Shown piece after piece: positions 1 to 12,931 of a stretch of 64,000 nucleotides of DNA (the stretch's first letter is position 1; each line of letters begins with the position of its first letter). This stretch comes from Fennellomyces sp. T-0311 (Eukaryota > Mucoromycota > Mucoromycetes > Mucorales > Lichtheimiaceae). The notes beneath the pieces were generated by a model. That model was given only the letters and a program-made list of their open reading frames with translations. It made no database searches and was not told the origin of the DNA. The DNA is taken from positions 310,001-374,000 of the forward strand of contig JALLLT010000001.1 of assembly GCA_025266875.1 (NCBI GenBank), read 5' to 3'. Made by a program: the position numbers and the translations under genes.

Positions 1-3000
1 GGCACTTTGTGCGAGATCCATCATGGCGAGGCAGGTTGGGAATGGTGGTGTAGCGGATAGGGATGCTAAATGTGGCGAGTTTTTATAGAAAGATGATATC
101 TACTTCTTCTTCCAGCAAAACAAGTTCATCTACAACGAGGATAAGAAACAGTTTGAGAAGCTCGTCTATCCATCCGATCTCTGCCCGCCTGTTTCGACTT
201 ACCAGAGTGTCAAGGGTTTGGAAACAGCTGAGCAGATTGAAATGACAAAGGAGATCTTTGGCCCTAACCGGTAAGCTACTTGTGGTCAAGCAGAAGTGAT
301 GATACTAAATCAGAGTGGTCCAGCTTTGAGATTCCAGTCCCCAAATTTATGGATCTGTTCAAGGAGCATGCTGTAGCACCATTCTTTGTCTTTCAAATTT
401 TTTGTGTCGGCCTTTGGTGCTTGGATGAATACTGGTACTATTCGCTGTTTACGCTCTTCATGTTGGTTGTCTTCGAGGCAACCGTCGTGTTCCAGCGCCT
501 GAGAACTATTGGTGAATTCCGTGCTATGAACCAGAAGCCTTTCACCGTGTATGTTAAGCGTGAAAAGAAGTGGATCGAAATTGAAAGTGACGAATTGCTC
601 CCTGGTGACGTGGTATCTATCAGTAAGTCGAGCTGTAGTGGATGCTAAGGAGGTTACTAAGGCAACAAAATGTAGCGCGTACCAAGGAGGATCACGGTGT
701 TCCTTGCGATTTGGTTATCTCTGATGGATCGTGTATCGTCAATGAGGCTATGCTGTCTGGTGAATCTACACCATTGCTTAAGGTAAGAGGAGAGATACGG
801 CAGAAAACAAGCGTACCGATTGACAATCGCGTTAATAGGAATCGGTTGCACTGCGCAACCCAGATGATGAATTCGATTTGGTTAATGTTGACAAGCTGAA
901 CGTGCTCTATGGTGGCACCAAAGTCCTACAGGTCACACCGCCCACCAAGGATGCTGCCCCAGATGGTGGTTGCATTTGCACTGTCGCGCGCACTGGCTTT
1001 GGCACGTCTCAGGGCAATCTCGTCCGAACCATGATTTTCTCGACGGAGCGTGTCACTGCCAACAACTTTGAGGCACTGTTGTTTATCCTGTTCCTGTGCG
1101 TGTTTGCCATCGCAGCATCTGCATATGTGTGGAAAAAGGGTGTCGAGAACGACCGCAAACGAAGCAAGTTGCTGTTGGACTGTGTTCTTATTATCACATC
1201 AGTGGTACCACCCGAACTACCAATGGAGCTGAGCATGGCAGTGAACAGCAGTTTGGTTGCACTGGCAAAATTTGGTAAGCAGAAATGAAGATGACACTGC
1301 AGCAAATGATGATTAATGTGTGACGATCAAAAAAGCTATCTACTGTACCGAGCCCTTCCGCATCCCGTTTGCAGGCAAGGTGGATGTGTGCTGCTTTGAT
1401 AAGACAGGTACCCTGACTGGCGAGGACCTTGTATTCGAAGGCGTGGCGTCTGCATCGTAAGTATACGCTCGCGTTATTAATCTGGTATCTAACGTCGCGC
1501 GTGGTCTAGTCCCGATCAGTCGAGCACCGAGCTTAAGGCGGCAACGGCAGTACCCAAGGAAACCAAATGGGTCTTAGCATCTGCACACGCTCTTGTACAA
1601 CTCGAGGATGGGGTTGTTGGGGATCCGATGGAAAAAGAAACGCTCAAGGCGCTAGACTGGGAACTGGGAGCGCGCGAGATCGTTGCTCCCAAGGAGTCCA
1701 AGAAAAAGGAGAATTTGCAAATTCGCCGACGCTTCCAGTTCTCGTCTGCACTTAAGCGTCAGTCGACCATCTCTATATTGGTGCACCCCGATTTTGGTAA
1801 GCACAAGACGTTTGCGGCGGTCAAGGGAGCGCCCGAGACGCTGCGAGACATGTACACGTCTGTGCCCGCCAACTACGATGAGACATACCGCTATTTCACC
1901 CGCAAAGGAAGCCGTGTGCTGTCCCTAGGCTACAAGTTCCTCGCTGACGGATTATCGACGGACCAGGTGAGGGTCATACAGAAAAAAAAGATCGAGGCAA
2001 TGGACTGATAACGTATCACAGATTAATAACTTATCCCGTGATTCGGTTGAATCTCAATTGACTTTTGCTGGCTTCATTGTGTTTTCATGTCCGCTGAAGG
2101 ACGACGCTATCGAGGCGCTCAAGGAGTTGAACGAGTCTTCGCATCGATGCATCATGATCACGGGAGACAATCCGCTGACAGCATGTGCGGTGGCACGCGA
2201 AGTAGCGATTGTGGAACGCGACGTGCTTATTGTTGATAAGCTCGACGAAAAAACTGTGTTCCACTCTGTTGACGAATCGATCCGATTTGAGGTGGATCCT
2301 AACGCGCCTCTGGACCAAAAGACGTTGGACAAGTACGACGTTTGTCTAACGGGCGCAGCCATGAACGATTTTATGGATAAGCCAAACATGAAGATCCTGC
2401 TCGAACACACATGGGTGTATGCTCGCGTATCACCATCGCAAAAGGTAAGGCGCTATTTTACGTTATCGCGAATGAAAAAAAGATTTTTAACTCGTTTCAC
2501 AGGAATATCTCTTGACGGGACTGAAAGATCTTGGCTACACCACCTTAATGGCTGGCGACGGTACCAATGACGTTGGCGCGTTGAAGCAAGCCCACATTGG
2601 TGTCGCACTGCTGGATGGCACCCCCGAAGATCTCAAAAAGATCGCTGAACGTGCGAAAATTGATCGTCTGAAGAACATGTACGAACAACAGAAGAGTATG
2701 GCGGCGCGATTTAATTCGCCTCCTCCCCCGCCTCCCCCCGCAATCGCTCACTTGTACCCCGAACACCAGCAGCGCGTCCAGCAGCAGAACACGAACATGA
2801 CACCTCAACAGCGCCGCCAGATGGAACAGAAGCAGAAGCTTGAGAGCATGACTTCCAAGTTCATGGAAGACATGGACATGGAAGAGCCACCTACCATCAA
2901 GTTTGGCGACGCATCCGTTGCCGCACCGTTCACCTCCAAGTTGCGCAACGTGATGGCAGGTAAGCACTTCGATTGATCATAGAATGTTCTTTTTGGCTCA

Positions 3001-3959
3001 TCCTCGGCCATTGGCAGTCAACAATATCATTCGCCAGGGCCGTTGCACACTGGTTGCCACGATTCAGATGTACAAAATTCTCGCACTGAATTGCCTCATT
3101 TCGGCATACAGTTTATCTGTGCTGTACTTGGACGGTATCAAATTTGGTGATCTTCAGGTGACAATTTCGGGAATGCTCATGGCTGTTTGTTTCCTATGCA
3201 TCTCCCGCGGCAAGGTAGGCTTTCCATATTTGCGCTTCAACCCATGGGGTGTGTAACCCGCCTTATTTTTAGCCTTTGCAAAAACTGTCCAAGGAACGGC
3301 CCCAGCCAAACATCTTTAACCCGTACATCATCCTGTCTGTGCTCGGCCAGTTTGCCGTACACATTGCCGCCCTGATCTATGTTAATTCGCTGGCCAATCA
3401 CTACGAGCCGTAAGTCTGCTGCTAATTGCCCTAGAGACGACATGCTAAAAAAAGGAATAGGCCCAAGGAAGTGGATTTGGAAGGCGAATTTGAACCGAGT
3501 CTCCTGAACAGCGGTGTATACCTTATCCAGTTATCGATGCAAGTATCGACGTTTGCGATCAACTATCAGGTGAGAAAGCTTGTTTCTGTTTAGCGCGCGA
3601 GTGGCTTAACTAATGGGCGGTGTGTACACAGGGATATCCATTTAGAGAACGTATCCAAGATAACAAGACCTTGTACTATGGTCTGTTGTCGGTTGGAGGC
3701 ATTGCACTGGCCGGGGCTACAGAACTATTCCCCGAGGTCAACGAGCAGCTCAAATTGGTCAAATTCCCAAGTGCGGTAAGTTCGATTATGCTATCAAGAA
3801 GCTAATCAGTCTCTCACGTGGCTCCTGTAGTTCCGGGACAAGCTGACATTCTGTATGATTCTCGACTATGGCATTTCTTATCTCATTGAGGTCGTCACCA
3901 AGAAGCTATTTGCCGATAACCGCGCCAAGGCTATTGCACGTCGGGGACGCGATGATTAG
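1..3959 (+). CDS. SPF1: P5A-type ATPase, Spf1/ATP13A1 family (5' end outside window)
   Basis: Endoplasmic-reticulum P-type ATPase of the P5A class, a family known to extract mis-inserted transmembrane helices from the ER membrane. Seen in sequence: the phosphorylation motif [10 protein letters not shown] near 1400, the P5A membrane signature PPELPMELS near 1210, the actuator SGES motif near 758, and the hinge [10 protein letters not shown] near 2555. A Pro-rich and Gln/Met-rich insert lies near 2715-2860, followed by the C-terminal membrane helices. The gene is split by many 50-70 nt introns; for example 271-323, 623-675 and 783-838 each restore the frame. The stop TAG is at 3957-3959. The N-terminal helices lie upstream of the window. 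No frame damage was seen. Family assignment is very secure from motif order and from dense similarity to ATP13A1 around [15 protein letters not shown]. Confidence 0.95.
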
Positions 3960-4312
3960 TACAAAAGTTTTATAATGTAGACCTACGATTTATTCTAGAA
4001 AAGTGTGTATTAACAAACAAACAAGACAAAGTACGGGGATCGCCGCATATAGGTGAAAAAGACTCCCCATTTTCATGAACCTTCGTAATTGGTTGTCACG
4101 GGAACCACTGTTACCCGCCAAAAAAAATTTTCCCTCAGCAACCCCGTGATGCGCAACGGACTCTTGATCACATTTTCGTTGTCGCACATTCCCTGATCAG
4201 ACTTAGTGTGCGACCTGCTCGGTGAAATAAATTCGATCCTTGCATCAGTGGATCGTTCTCTCTTCCTCGATTTTCTCTCTACTTTTCTCACCACCAAAAA
4301 AATATCACCAGC

Positions 4313-4556
4313 ATGCATAACCACACCTGCTCCGAATCGCAAAAGAAGAACACCAAGTCAGTGGCTTGTGACGACAGCAAGAGCAAGGTGTGCAGTGGTC
4401 GTGGCAAGAGCTACTGTCTTGTCCATCGACGGTATTTCGAGACCAGCTGGTGCCCTGACTGTAGTCGCAGTAAGTTTTTTTAATTTTTTTTCTGGTGTTG
4501 TCAAGGCGGTCTGTGCTGATTTCTATCCTGTCCATGTAGCTACTTTTGGTCACTGA
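4313..4556 (+). CDS. Candidate 57-residue Cys-rich protein, two exons
   Basis: Not recognised. Exon 1 (4313-4469) opens with MHNHTCSESQKK and ends in WCPDCSR. A GTAAGT donor at 4470 and a TAG acceptor at 4537-4539 define a 70-nt intron, and exon 2 (4540-4556) adds TTFGH and a stop. The protein has Cys at 6, 19, 27, 35, 47 and 50, His at 38 and 57, and many Lys and Ser. The CPDC pair with further Cys and His suggests metal binding; this is inference. It lies about 350 bp downstream of the P5A gene on the same strand, far too close for a shared long promoter but with its own pyrimidine-rich leader. An alternative acceptor at 4957-4959 would instead add a Cys-containing tail ending in a stop near 5018, but that needs a 490-nt intron. 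Transcript support is needed to trust either model. Confidence 0.4.
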
Positions 4557-4559
4557 ACA

Positions 4560-7500
4560 ACGGAGACATAGCTTCAGAAAAGTATATTTAAAGGCTCCCA
4601 CCCACGCAAAAAAAACCAAAACAAAACGCGCAACGTTAGCAAAAGCCAAAAACCATCTATAGACCATTTATGTATGCCCCCATCTCAAACAAGCCATGAT
4701 ACCATACCACCGACAATATGCCTCCTCCAAAAATTCTATCTAATTCTCTGTAGTAATAGTAGTATTAAATGCAAACACAAAAACTGTTCGGTTCTCTTTC
4801 TGTTTCTATACCCCTCCAGCAAAACAGACCTTTTATTTCATGTAATCCATTTCTTTCGAGAGCAAAAAGAAAAATAAAACGCGTGTTTCGCTCCACCGAC
4901 TTTCTCGCGTATACCAACTCCTTTTTTTTTTTTACTGCACACGGACCCTTCCGCTGCAGAAATTCACGTGCACGATGGCGTTATCAAGTGCCAGTGCACC
5001 CGGCGATCGGCGCCCTAGTCCCAAATCTTGTTCTCACTCGCCTTGCCATTGTTGTCTCTCTCTCCCTTTCATCACCCGTCCCATCCTAAACTCTATCACG
5101 CTCGTCATTGATTCGCGTAAACTTAATTCAGGAATACACAGTACAAAATGACTCGCAAATTGGGGAAAAACTTACCCTTGAGGCTTTTCGTTAGCTTTAC
5201 CATGTGGTCCAAACAGCATGGCCCTTGCGTGGGATGATTTTCCCATACCATTTTGCATTGCGACTGTCTTTACCTTATTCTCGGGTTTGAGTTGGAAGAG
5301 TAAGCGAGTTTATGGGTAATAGGTAAAAAGAATGTCATGTGCTTATATCCCTCCGTCATCGACATTGTCGTTGTTGTCTATCTTTTTTTCTCCAAGTTAA
5401 ACTATATCGATCATAGTCACTTTGTTGTACTCATACTCCTTTTAGAAAAAGTTATCCCACGTACACACACACAACATAGCGGCTCCATGCAAGAAACCGG
5501 CCCTGTGCACCTGTCCGTTTTTGGTCTCAGTGACACGTGTTTGAATCCAGATTCTGAACGCTTTTTTTTTAACATCTCTCACCGTTTCTCAGAACTCTTT
5601 GTAACGATCTAGAGTGTGTAATTTTTTTGTACGATCCTGGGTAAAACCAACGCAAAAGCCCACACTGATGATTAATATCAATGCCTTAAGTAGTCAACAA
5701 TGCTCACGATATCATAATAAGCTATATCATATGGTCATTGTTCATTTTTTCCAATTTGATAAGCTGATATATACGTGCCCTTACAGCGGGTTGGTAAAAA
5801 GATTCATCCCATTATAAACCAATTGCTACCACGATCAATGATTAAAAAGAACATTCTATTTTTATTATACAATGCAACTACTCGATGTAACCAAGTTTTT
5901 GTAAGGTTGCAATGCGCCAAGGCTTCACTAGCTATCTTCTTTTTAAACCGCCCAACAAAGAGAAGCAATTGCATCTAGACCGAGATCCTTTTTTGATAAA
6001 AATCAGGATTCAGCCTTGCAAAAGTGAATAAATGGTTGCTGTTGTGGAACGTCGAACAGCTAATAGCGAACAGACATGTATGCACGTCAATAATATGTTG
6101 GGGATTGTATCCCAAAAGTGGGATAGATCGGCTGGAATCAGCTTCTTTTGGAGATGTACTGTGGAGAATGCATATGGGATTGTCATATGTATTATCGACA
6201 AAGTCTGGAGCCAAATGGTCATCGGACACTTGCCATTATTTTAATATGGTTACCCATGTCCATTACAGCATTAAAAAAATGTTCCATGACAATCTCTGTG
6301 TAAGTAAGGCTAACTTTCTTTTACCGGAGTACCAGCTATATGAAAACTTTCATAAACTATACCAAATTACAAATTCTTTTTTTAGCAGTTCTATCAAGAG
6401 ATATGGGAAAAGTGATACCAGAGTCTAATGAGTCAATCTCGGATCCCAGTGCCGATATCCACAGTACAAAGAGGCCACGAGATTTTCTTTTTTTTTTTTC
6501 CCTTGTCTCAATTGCCTTTAAAGACGAATTTAGCGATGGAAACAGACGATTCTTTATTAGTACATGGCATATTTTTAGCCACTCTGACATTGGTGCCTAC
6601 GGTTGACGGATGGCAATACCGTTAAAGCCCCGTGATAACTCCCGAACTTCGTTTTTTTTAAAAAAAAAAACCTTTATCCATACACTACATCCAACCGATC
6701 ATATAACACTGTTGATAACGAACATGGAACAGAATATTTCACCGAATGAGATTATACTCCTGATAGTGCATCATTACTAAGGTTTTTTGGGTAGTAAATG
6801 GCCCGATTCACGATCGATATCGTATGTCTGTCGTACAATCATGCAAAAGAGTGTAATTGGTCATTGCCTATCGCAAACGTGCGATTTACAATTCAACCCC
6901 TCCAATCAAAAAATTTGTACCGCCCAACAGTCGAAATAAGCTGTATTATACTTTTCTTTGGCCTAACTTCCTTGAAACTGATGCTTTGTACCCCATATGG
7001 CTCTTAGAGATACCAACAACACGGCATAATGTAGTAATTCTACGGGCAAAATCTCTATGGTGTCGTCGGAAAAAACGGGAGATCAGATAACTAATTGGAT
7101 GACAAAATCTTTCAAAAAAGGAAGATAATTAAGGAAAAATGGCTATACGTATCTATAAAACAAAAAATGTGACGAGTTAACAAGTATTAATATTTGTAAA
7201 TATAGCAAAAGAAAGTGCAAGTTGTTAAAAAACATTTAAACTAAAAGGGTTGCGTAAAAGGCAACGTACGTGAAGACAACGTATGTAATAAGCTGTGGAT
7301 AGGATACTACCCGTGCCGACTTTCCTGTATATATCAATGATGATATGCCTCATTTATTCTTTCCATCTCGTATTGCTAACCGAAGTGTTCCAATACTTTG
7401 CTTATCGACGCGATAGTAATTTTACAAGTGACTTACAAACCACCAGTTCTAGAAGTTCTTTGTAACCTAGAATTCCCTTCAGCTCGAATGTTCTGCGTTT

Positions 7501-10500
7501 TGAAAGAGCGATTTGTGGCTATATTCATCGCTATGTACACGGGTTATATTTCCAGTTACCAGGCGGCTTGTGCTTAGGCTATTAACTCTCTGATACCTAA
7601 AAATTTTATGTACATTGAACACGAAGCTGTGTAAAGCAACAAAGTTAAAGTTAATCTACAGCGGCAGCGCAAAATAGATCGTAGATCTGCTTATTGGTTA
7701 TCATTTTTAATACTGACAGGTATTTCCAAAAATCAAGACGCTTACGTTCTTGTTGCTACATAAACGTCAGAATTTGATAGCCATACCATTTGATCACCGC
7801 AGTTCCCATTTTGATGAAGTTTTGATAAGGTATTTACTCATTTTAATTGGATTACCACAATTGTGCCACTCAAAAGAGCTATCTATGTAATACTATCGGT
7901 GGCTGATGTAGCGGATGACGACTTTAATGTCCTCAGCAACAGCTAATAAACTATATTAGCTTGATTGAGCCCGCCAAAGTGACCCAAGTACTCGGGACCT
8001 CGTTGAAATTACACCATCACCATTACAGCTGTTATAATATACCCTTAAGATAAAGCTGCTATTACTTATCAAATGTTTAAAGTGTGACGTACCTTTGAGT
8101 TATACCGATGATGCGCAACCAAGACAGATACTGCTATAAGAGCGGCTAGCACTCTAGTACTGTTATGTACAGTTAATTAAGCAAAATGGTTGACGGATAA
8201 AACAGTTAGAGAGTATGTTCTAACTATTCCATGCACCCATCAAAGTTTACATATATATCTTTGTGAATTTAGCAAGTCCTGTGTCATAAGCTGAATAGTC
8301 TGCTGTCACGCATGATTATGTATATAACTAGGAGGGGGAGTAGCGTTGTTTTTTGCGAATACAATTGATAAATTAACAACATCCTGGTAATGAACTCATC
8401 TGTAGTATCGACAATCTGTAAAGTTATCACTGTAAATCTCAGATAGTTACAGATCGGAAGTAGCACACTTTCAAGTCAAGCATCAGGGTGTGAGTTTTAG
8501 CTGACTAATAGAATGAAGGGATTTCGTAGCTAACCTTTGTTGGGGTAGTCAATTTGTCAGTAGATATTAGTCATGCAAGAGACTTTGTTTATGCTTACAA
8601 GTGGATAAAACTCATACGTATGACTAAAAAGATTCCGGAGTGTCATTATTTCTCATCGTGAGGTTCTCTGAAGGCCAGATAGACGTTTTAAAACATGGTA
8701 AAAATGTCTCATGTTTTACTATAGGGCCCGTAGTTCGGTCCGCAATTCGGTCCATCGAACCGGAGGATTGATCGATTATGCCCGACCATTAGAGGCTTCG
8801 GGCAGACCTGTTCGTCCAAATAGAGTTATCTGAACAGGACACGGTATAGTATACGCGACCGATGGTCAAATTCCCATACGTATCCATATCATGTGTATTG
8901 ATGGCAGCTATAATCTCATTTAAAGCAAGCTGTACTTAGTAGCTCAATAGCACTGTAAATAGAGATATAAAAGCGAGTCAATGAGGTGGTTAAAGTGATC
9001 TGTTATCGAAGGATACGTTAAATATTATCAAAATTGTTCTCGCGCCCTACATAGCAGCGCATTGAGATCCGTTCCTATGGACGATGGCTATTAACTTTAT
9101 TATGTGACATTCGCTTTGGTGCGGCTTTTGCTTATTTTATGTATCAAAACTCGTATATAGCCTTAACTGCGGTATAAAGGATGCCACAATGCCAGCAGAT
9201 AGCCTCGCTTTCTTTGTTTCGTGTGCAATATGGACGTCAAAATACATGTGTAACTATTTTATCAAACGTATAACTGCCAAACTTTTACCACTTTGTTACA
9301 GAAAAGCCGAAGAGCTAAGCTGTTTACGCCGGTGGTTGCTTCTATTTGACCAGCATAAATACTTCTCCTTCAGCAAACATAAAAGGTCCGTTATATACTC
9401 TCTTTTTAAAGCAAGTCTTTCGATACCAAATGCTTGTCTGTACCAGAGCATGAAGGCAATCAAGTTATTCATTCCCTGCAAGAGACAACTGGCTTGAGAT
9501 GTTCTTACAGATATCACCAAAAGACCATGGAAAAACTAGGGGGGATGCAAATTTCAACCAACTGCTGAAAGTTATCTTTCCTTATCTCTGTAATTAACTT
9601 CTAAAAACATTCATTATAAGTTGGACAATATCTGGTATCTATGTGCTGCAAAAACGCACGTAATACTCAAAAAGCATTCCACGCAGCTGAATTAAAAACT
9701 CACCAGTGGCAAGAAGTCATGTCTAAGTACAAGTGCTCACTGGATACGTATTCAGAATATGAGTAGAGTTAAGAAAACAGTGCTGGTAAGACCAGAGTTG
9801 CTATGGTGAAATAAGTTAAGCAATATAACCAGCATTAAAGATACCGTGACGGCGCAGTCGACTTTATGTTGCAAATATCCAGTTGTTGTAGTGTTCAGCA
9901 AATACAGGTGACGTTGAAAGAATGGTAATTTTGCAATGCAATCCATGTAAATACAGAAAATTATTATAAATACTCATATATATAGATTCACAGCATTGAA
10001 GAATCTGAACCTTGGGGCGCTTCAAGAGAGTGAGCTTGCTTCCTCGCTTTGAGCCCCGTTTGTGCAAGCATTGCTTTCTAATGGAGAGCCGAACCGTGCT
10101 GCACACTGGTAAGTCATATCCATAAGCTATCTTCATCAGTATTGAATGTTACATTTACATTTGATAGTGGCAATATATTCCCTGTTGACACAGAGACACA
10201 CTCAAGACCAGGTTACTTCGTCGACATTTACCAAAAGCTATGAGAGAGCGTACATTACTTGCTCTGATAAATTCAAGAGTGGTCGAGTTGCTCATATGTC
10301 TGCCCTATCGAGTCGTTATCGTTGCAAAAGGAAGAGTTCGAGAATATCATGTACTTCCAAGCCATCGACAACGAAAATGTAAATCATACGTAGCGAATGT
10401 ACGCTGAACATTCTATAACTACGACAGACCTTCCGGTCCTCTACTTCTTCACCGAGCAACATTCCATCACTTTTCCACTTACTTTCTGGTCCTTTAATTA

Positions 10501-10670
10501 ACACCCTGTCTCTTTTGATATGCTCTCTATCGCTTGCTGATAATGTTTGTATTGGACATGAATAAAAAAAACATGGAAAAAGCAAAAAACCGAAAGAATT
10601 GAAGAAAGTTCCTTCCATGAAAAGCGTGGCGCAGCAAGGTTGTGTAGTAGTAGTTATATCCAAACCGACG
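4560..10670. other. Gene-poor AT-rich tract of about 6.1 kb
   Basis: Only short open frames without recognisable domains are present, and frames on both strands are broken frequently. One isolated minus-strand exon-like stretch (5258-5176, see findings) and a small repeat cluster near 8745-8800 stand out. The rest holds homopolymer runs and unremarkable AT-rich sequence. I see no tRNA, rRNA or transposon coding region. Confidence 0.6.
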
Positions 10671-10677
10671 TATAAGT

Positions 10678-11745
10678 TTATTCAGGCTTCTCTTCTGGGG
10701 TACGCTTTTCGAGTACTTTATCCACCAACCCAAAGTTTTTGGCTTCTTCTGCGGTCATGAAATAGTCACGTTCCATCATTTTTTCTAAAGCGCGCACTGT
10801 TAGACAAACCAGAAACGAAAAGGAAAAAGAAAACAAAGTTCTAGTTACCTATCGTCTCAATATCGCGAATACCAGTATGTTTCTGGAATATCCTGTTGAG
10901 CCGTTCACGAACTCGCAAGATTTCACGTGCATGGATGGCGATATCGGATGCCTGGCCAGCAGCGCCACCCGAAGGTTGGTGGATCATGATAGACGAGTTT
11001 GGCAGTGCATAGCGTTTTCCGGCCTCACCTAAGAATTGCTTGGCAAATAGCTCTAATCAACCTGGTTACTGGTGTTACCTGCAGCGAGCAACAGAGATCC
11101 CATGGAACACGCTTGACCATTACACAGGGTGGACACCGGTGATTGGATATACTAGGTTTACTCCCTCATTAAACTATCGTCCTGCATATGCTCGTTATTT
11201 CTAACCTGCATCTGAAGATCCCACACAATTAGTTGGTTGCTTCTAAAAACAGATCGGTATCACTTACGGTATCATAAATCGCCATACCGGCTGTTACACT
11301 TCCACCAGGTGAGTTGATATACAGGCTGATCGGCTTTTCCGGATTCTCTGCCTCAAGGAATAGCAATTGTGCGACAATCACTGACGCGACATTGTCATTT
11401 ACCTATCAAGCATGCTTTAGGATATTAGACTATCAGGGGTAGACGGGGTCTTTTTACCGGCCCGTTCAAACAAATAATCCGTTCCTTCAATAGACGCGAG
11501 AATATATCATAGGAACGTTCACCTCGGCCCTAGAACCGGTAAGTGATGACTGCATACGTTTTGCGAAGGTACGTTTTACCGTTTGTTCCACTACGAATGG
11601 AATCAAAGCTTGGGCGTGAAAATGTCGTGCAAGCAATGGCTGTTTTGTTTGAAAGATGATAAGATGCCCGGTTTTCGCGATGCCAACATCTATGTTCCTG
11701 GCAATTCTTTACCCCATGTGCTTTCAATAAAGATCGTGTTAACAT
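10678..11745 (-). CDS. CLPP: Mitochondrial ATP-dependent Clp protease proteolytic subunit
   Basis: Serine peptidase subunit of the mitochondrial ClpXP protease, which degrades unfolded matrix proteins. Visible family blocks in order are [50 protein letters not shown], the nucleophile block [14 protein letters not shown], the His block [14 protein letters not shown], and a C-terminal [19 protein letters not shown] containing the expected catalytic Asp. Ser, His and Asp are therefore all present. Exon 1 codes for [11 protein letters not shown], joined over a 72-nt intron to [11 protein letters not shown], giving a short basic presequence typical of a mitochondrial import signal. Several further introns of about 50-75 nt follow. 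Stop TAA is at 10678-10680. The start at 11745 was chosen because it is the only in-frame ATG that splices cleanly. Fungal ClpP is scattered in distribution (absent from Saccharomyces), so its presence is informative. Confidence 0.93.
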
Positions 11746-11896
11746 TATGCGTAAGTGCAGGAAAAAACCCCTTTCCTTAAAGCCGCGTAGCCCTCGCCTT
11801 TCTCACGACGGAGTCTCACTGAGTTCCGACAGTCATCCATGCAACAAAACAGTAAGCGACAACACTAGCTCATGTAATCAAATGCATATGTAAACT

Positions 11897-12718
11897 TTAT
11901 GAATTGCCCGTTTTTAACAAGTCTAAGAAATTGGATTTTGACATGGTGGACACTGGACAGGGAGTGAGTTAATAAATATATCACGGCAGCAGATCACTCG
12001 CTTACCATTCCGTGCTTTTTCGAGTGAAGCCAGTGTCTTGTGCTTCTCTGTGGCCTTGGTGACAGCCACTTCAGTCGCCTTTTGCTGTGTCCGGATTGCA
12101 TTAAACAATTTCACCACTAGCAACAAAGAGAAATGGTCAGTATCCCTAGCAACACAGGCCATTGATATGTCACGCACCACCACGAGTTGCCACTTTTCGT
12201 AATCGTTTCTCATAGTCGAAAGTAGTGTAATCCGGAATAACTCGGCCTCTTTCCTTTTGTGCCTTCTTTTCAGCCGACAACATTTTCCGTGCCTTGTATT
12301 CCAGCTTTTCATCTTCAATCTTTCGCTCTGTACCCTTTGATCTAGCCATAATAGGTTGCTAGCAACAACAAAGTTTCAGCATACAGACATAAGCTTTTCT
12401 TTTCTGTTGGGAACAGACCTTTTTATCAGCTCCCTTGAGACTACTGGCCAAGATCTTTGTCATTGCTTCCGAAAAAGCATCGGTTGAATCCTTCTTCTTT
12501 GCATTGCTAGTTTCTTCGAAATCGTCTTCGTCTAGCGTTGATTGTCAAAACTCGATCAAAAATATTTTTTTTGGCTGGTTTCTACCCATAGGATCATCAT
12601 TGCTACCGATATCGTCTTCGTCGTCAGCCTCGAGATCAAGATCGGACTCGTCGTAGCTTTCGCGATCTGACTCTTCTTCAGATTCCTCGTGCTGTAATTT
12701 CTTGGTATCTTTGGCCAT
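11897..12718 (-). CDS. RRP15: Ribosomal RNA-processing protein 15 homolog
   Basis: Nucleolar factor of pre-60S ribosome assembly in the Rrp15 family. It begins MAKDTKKLQHEESEEE, followed by a long acidic tract typical of nucleolar proteins. After an intron it continues DEDDFEETSNAKKKDSTDAF, a basic segment (PIMARSKGTERKIEDEKLEY), the RKMLSAEKKAQKERGRV block, and the family block TRGVVKLFNAIRTQQKA. It ends in SNFLDLLKTGNS with the stop at 11897-11899. At least four short introns are needed and each joins in frame; for example a GTAGAA donor after PM is joined to DEDDF. It lies between ClpP and a SET-MYND gene on the same strand, with about 150 bp on the ClpP side. The length of about 215 residues fits the family. 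Confidence 0.85.
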
Positions 12719-12931
12719 GGCTTTTGATCGTAAAAAAGGTTGCCTTTAAAAATTTATTTTGCAAGCTTTTTTAATGCAAGCAGCGCAATTTTTACGCAGC
12801 ACTCTATCGATCAAATTCAATTACACGGGAACGAGAAATATGCTATAATATTACAGTGTTATAAGCAGAATAAATGTACAGGGGGAAGAAGAACAAGATA
12901 GTAAGAAAAAAAAAGGCAGAATTATAAACTC

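Noticed and set aside
2709..2745. Frameshift or error in the Pro-rich run of the P5A ATPase
   Set aside because: The frame stays open on both sides and a Pro/Gln-rich insert is tolerated between the hinge and the last helices.
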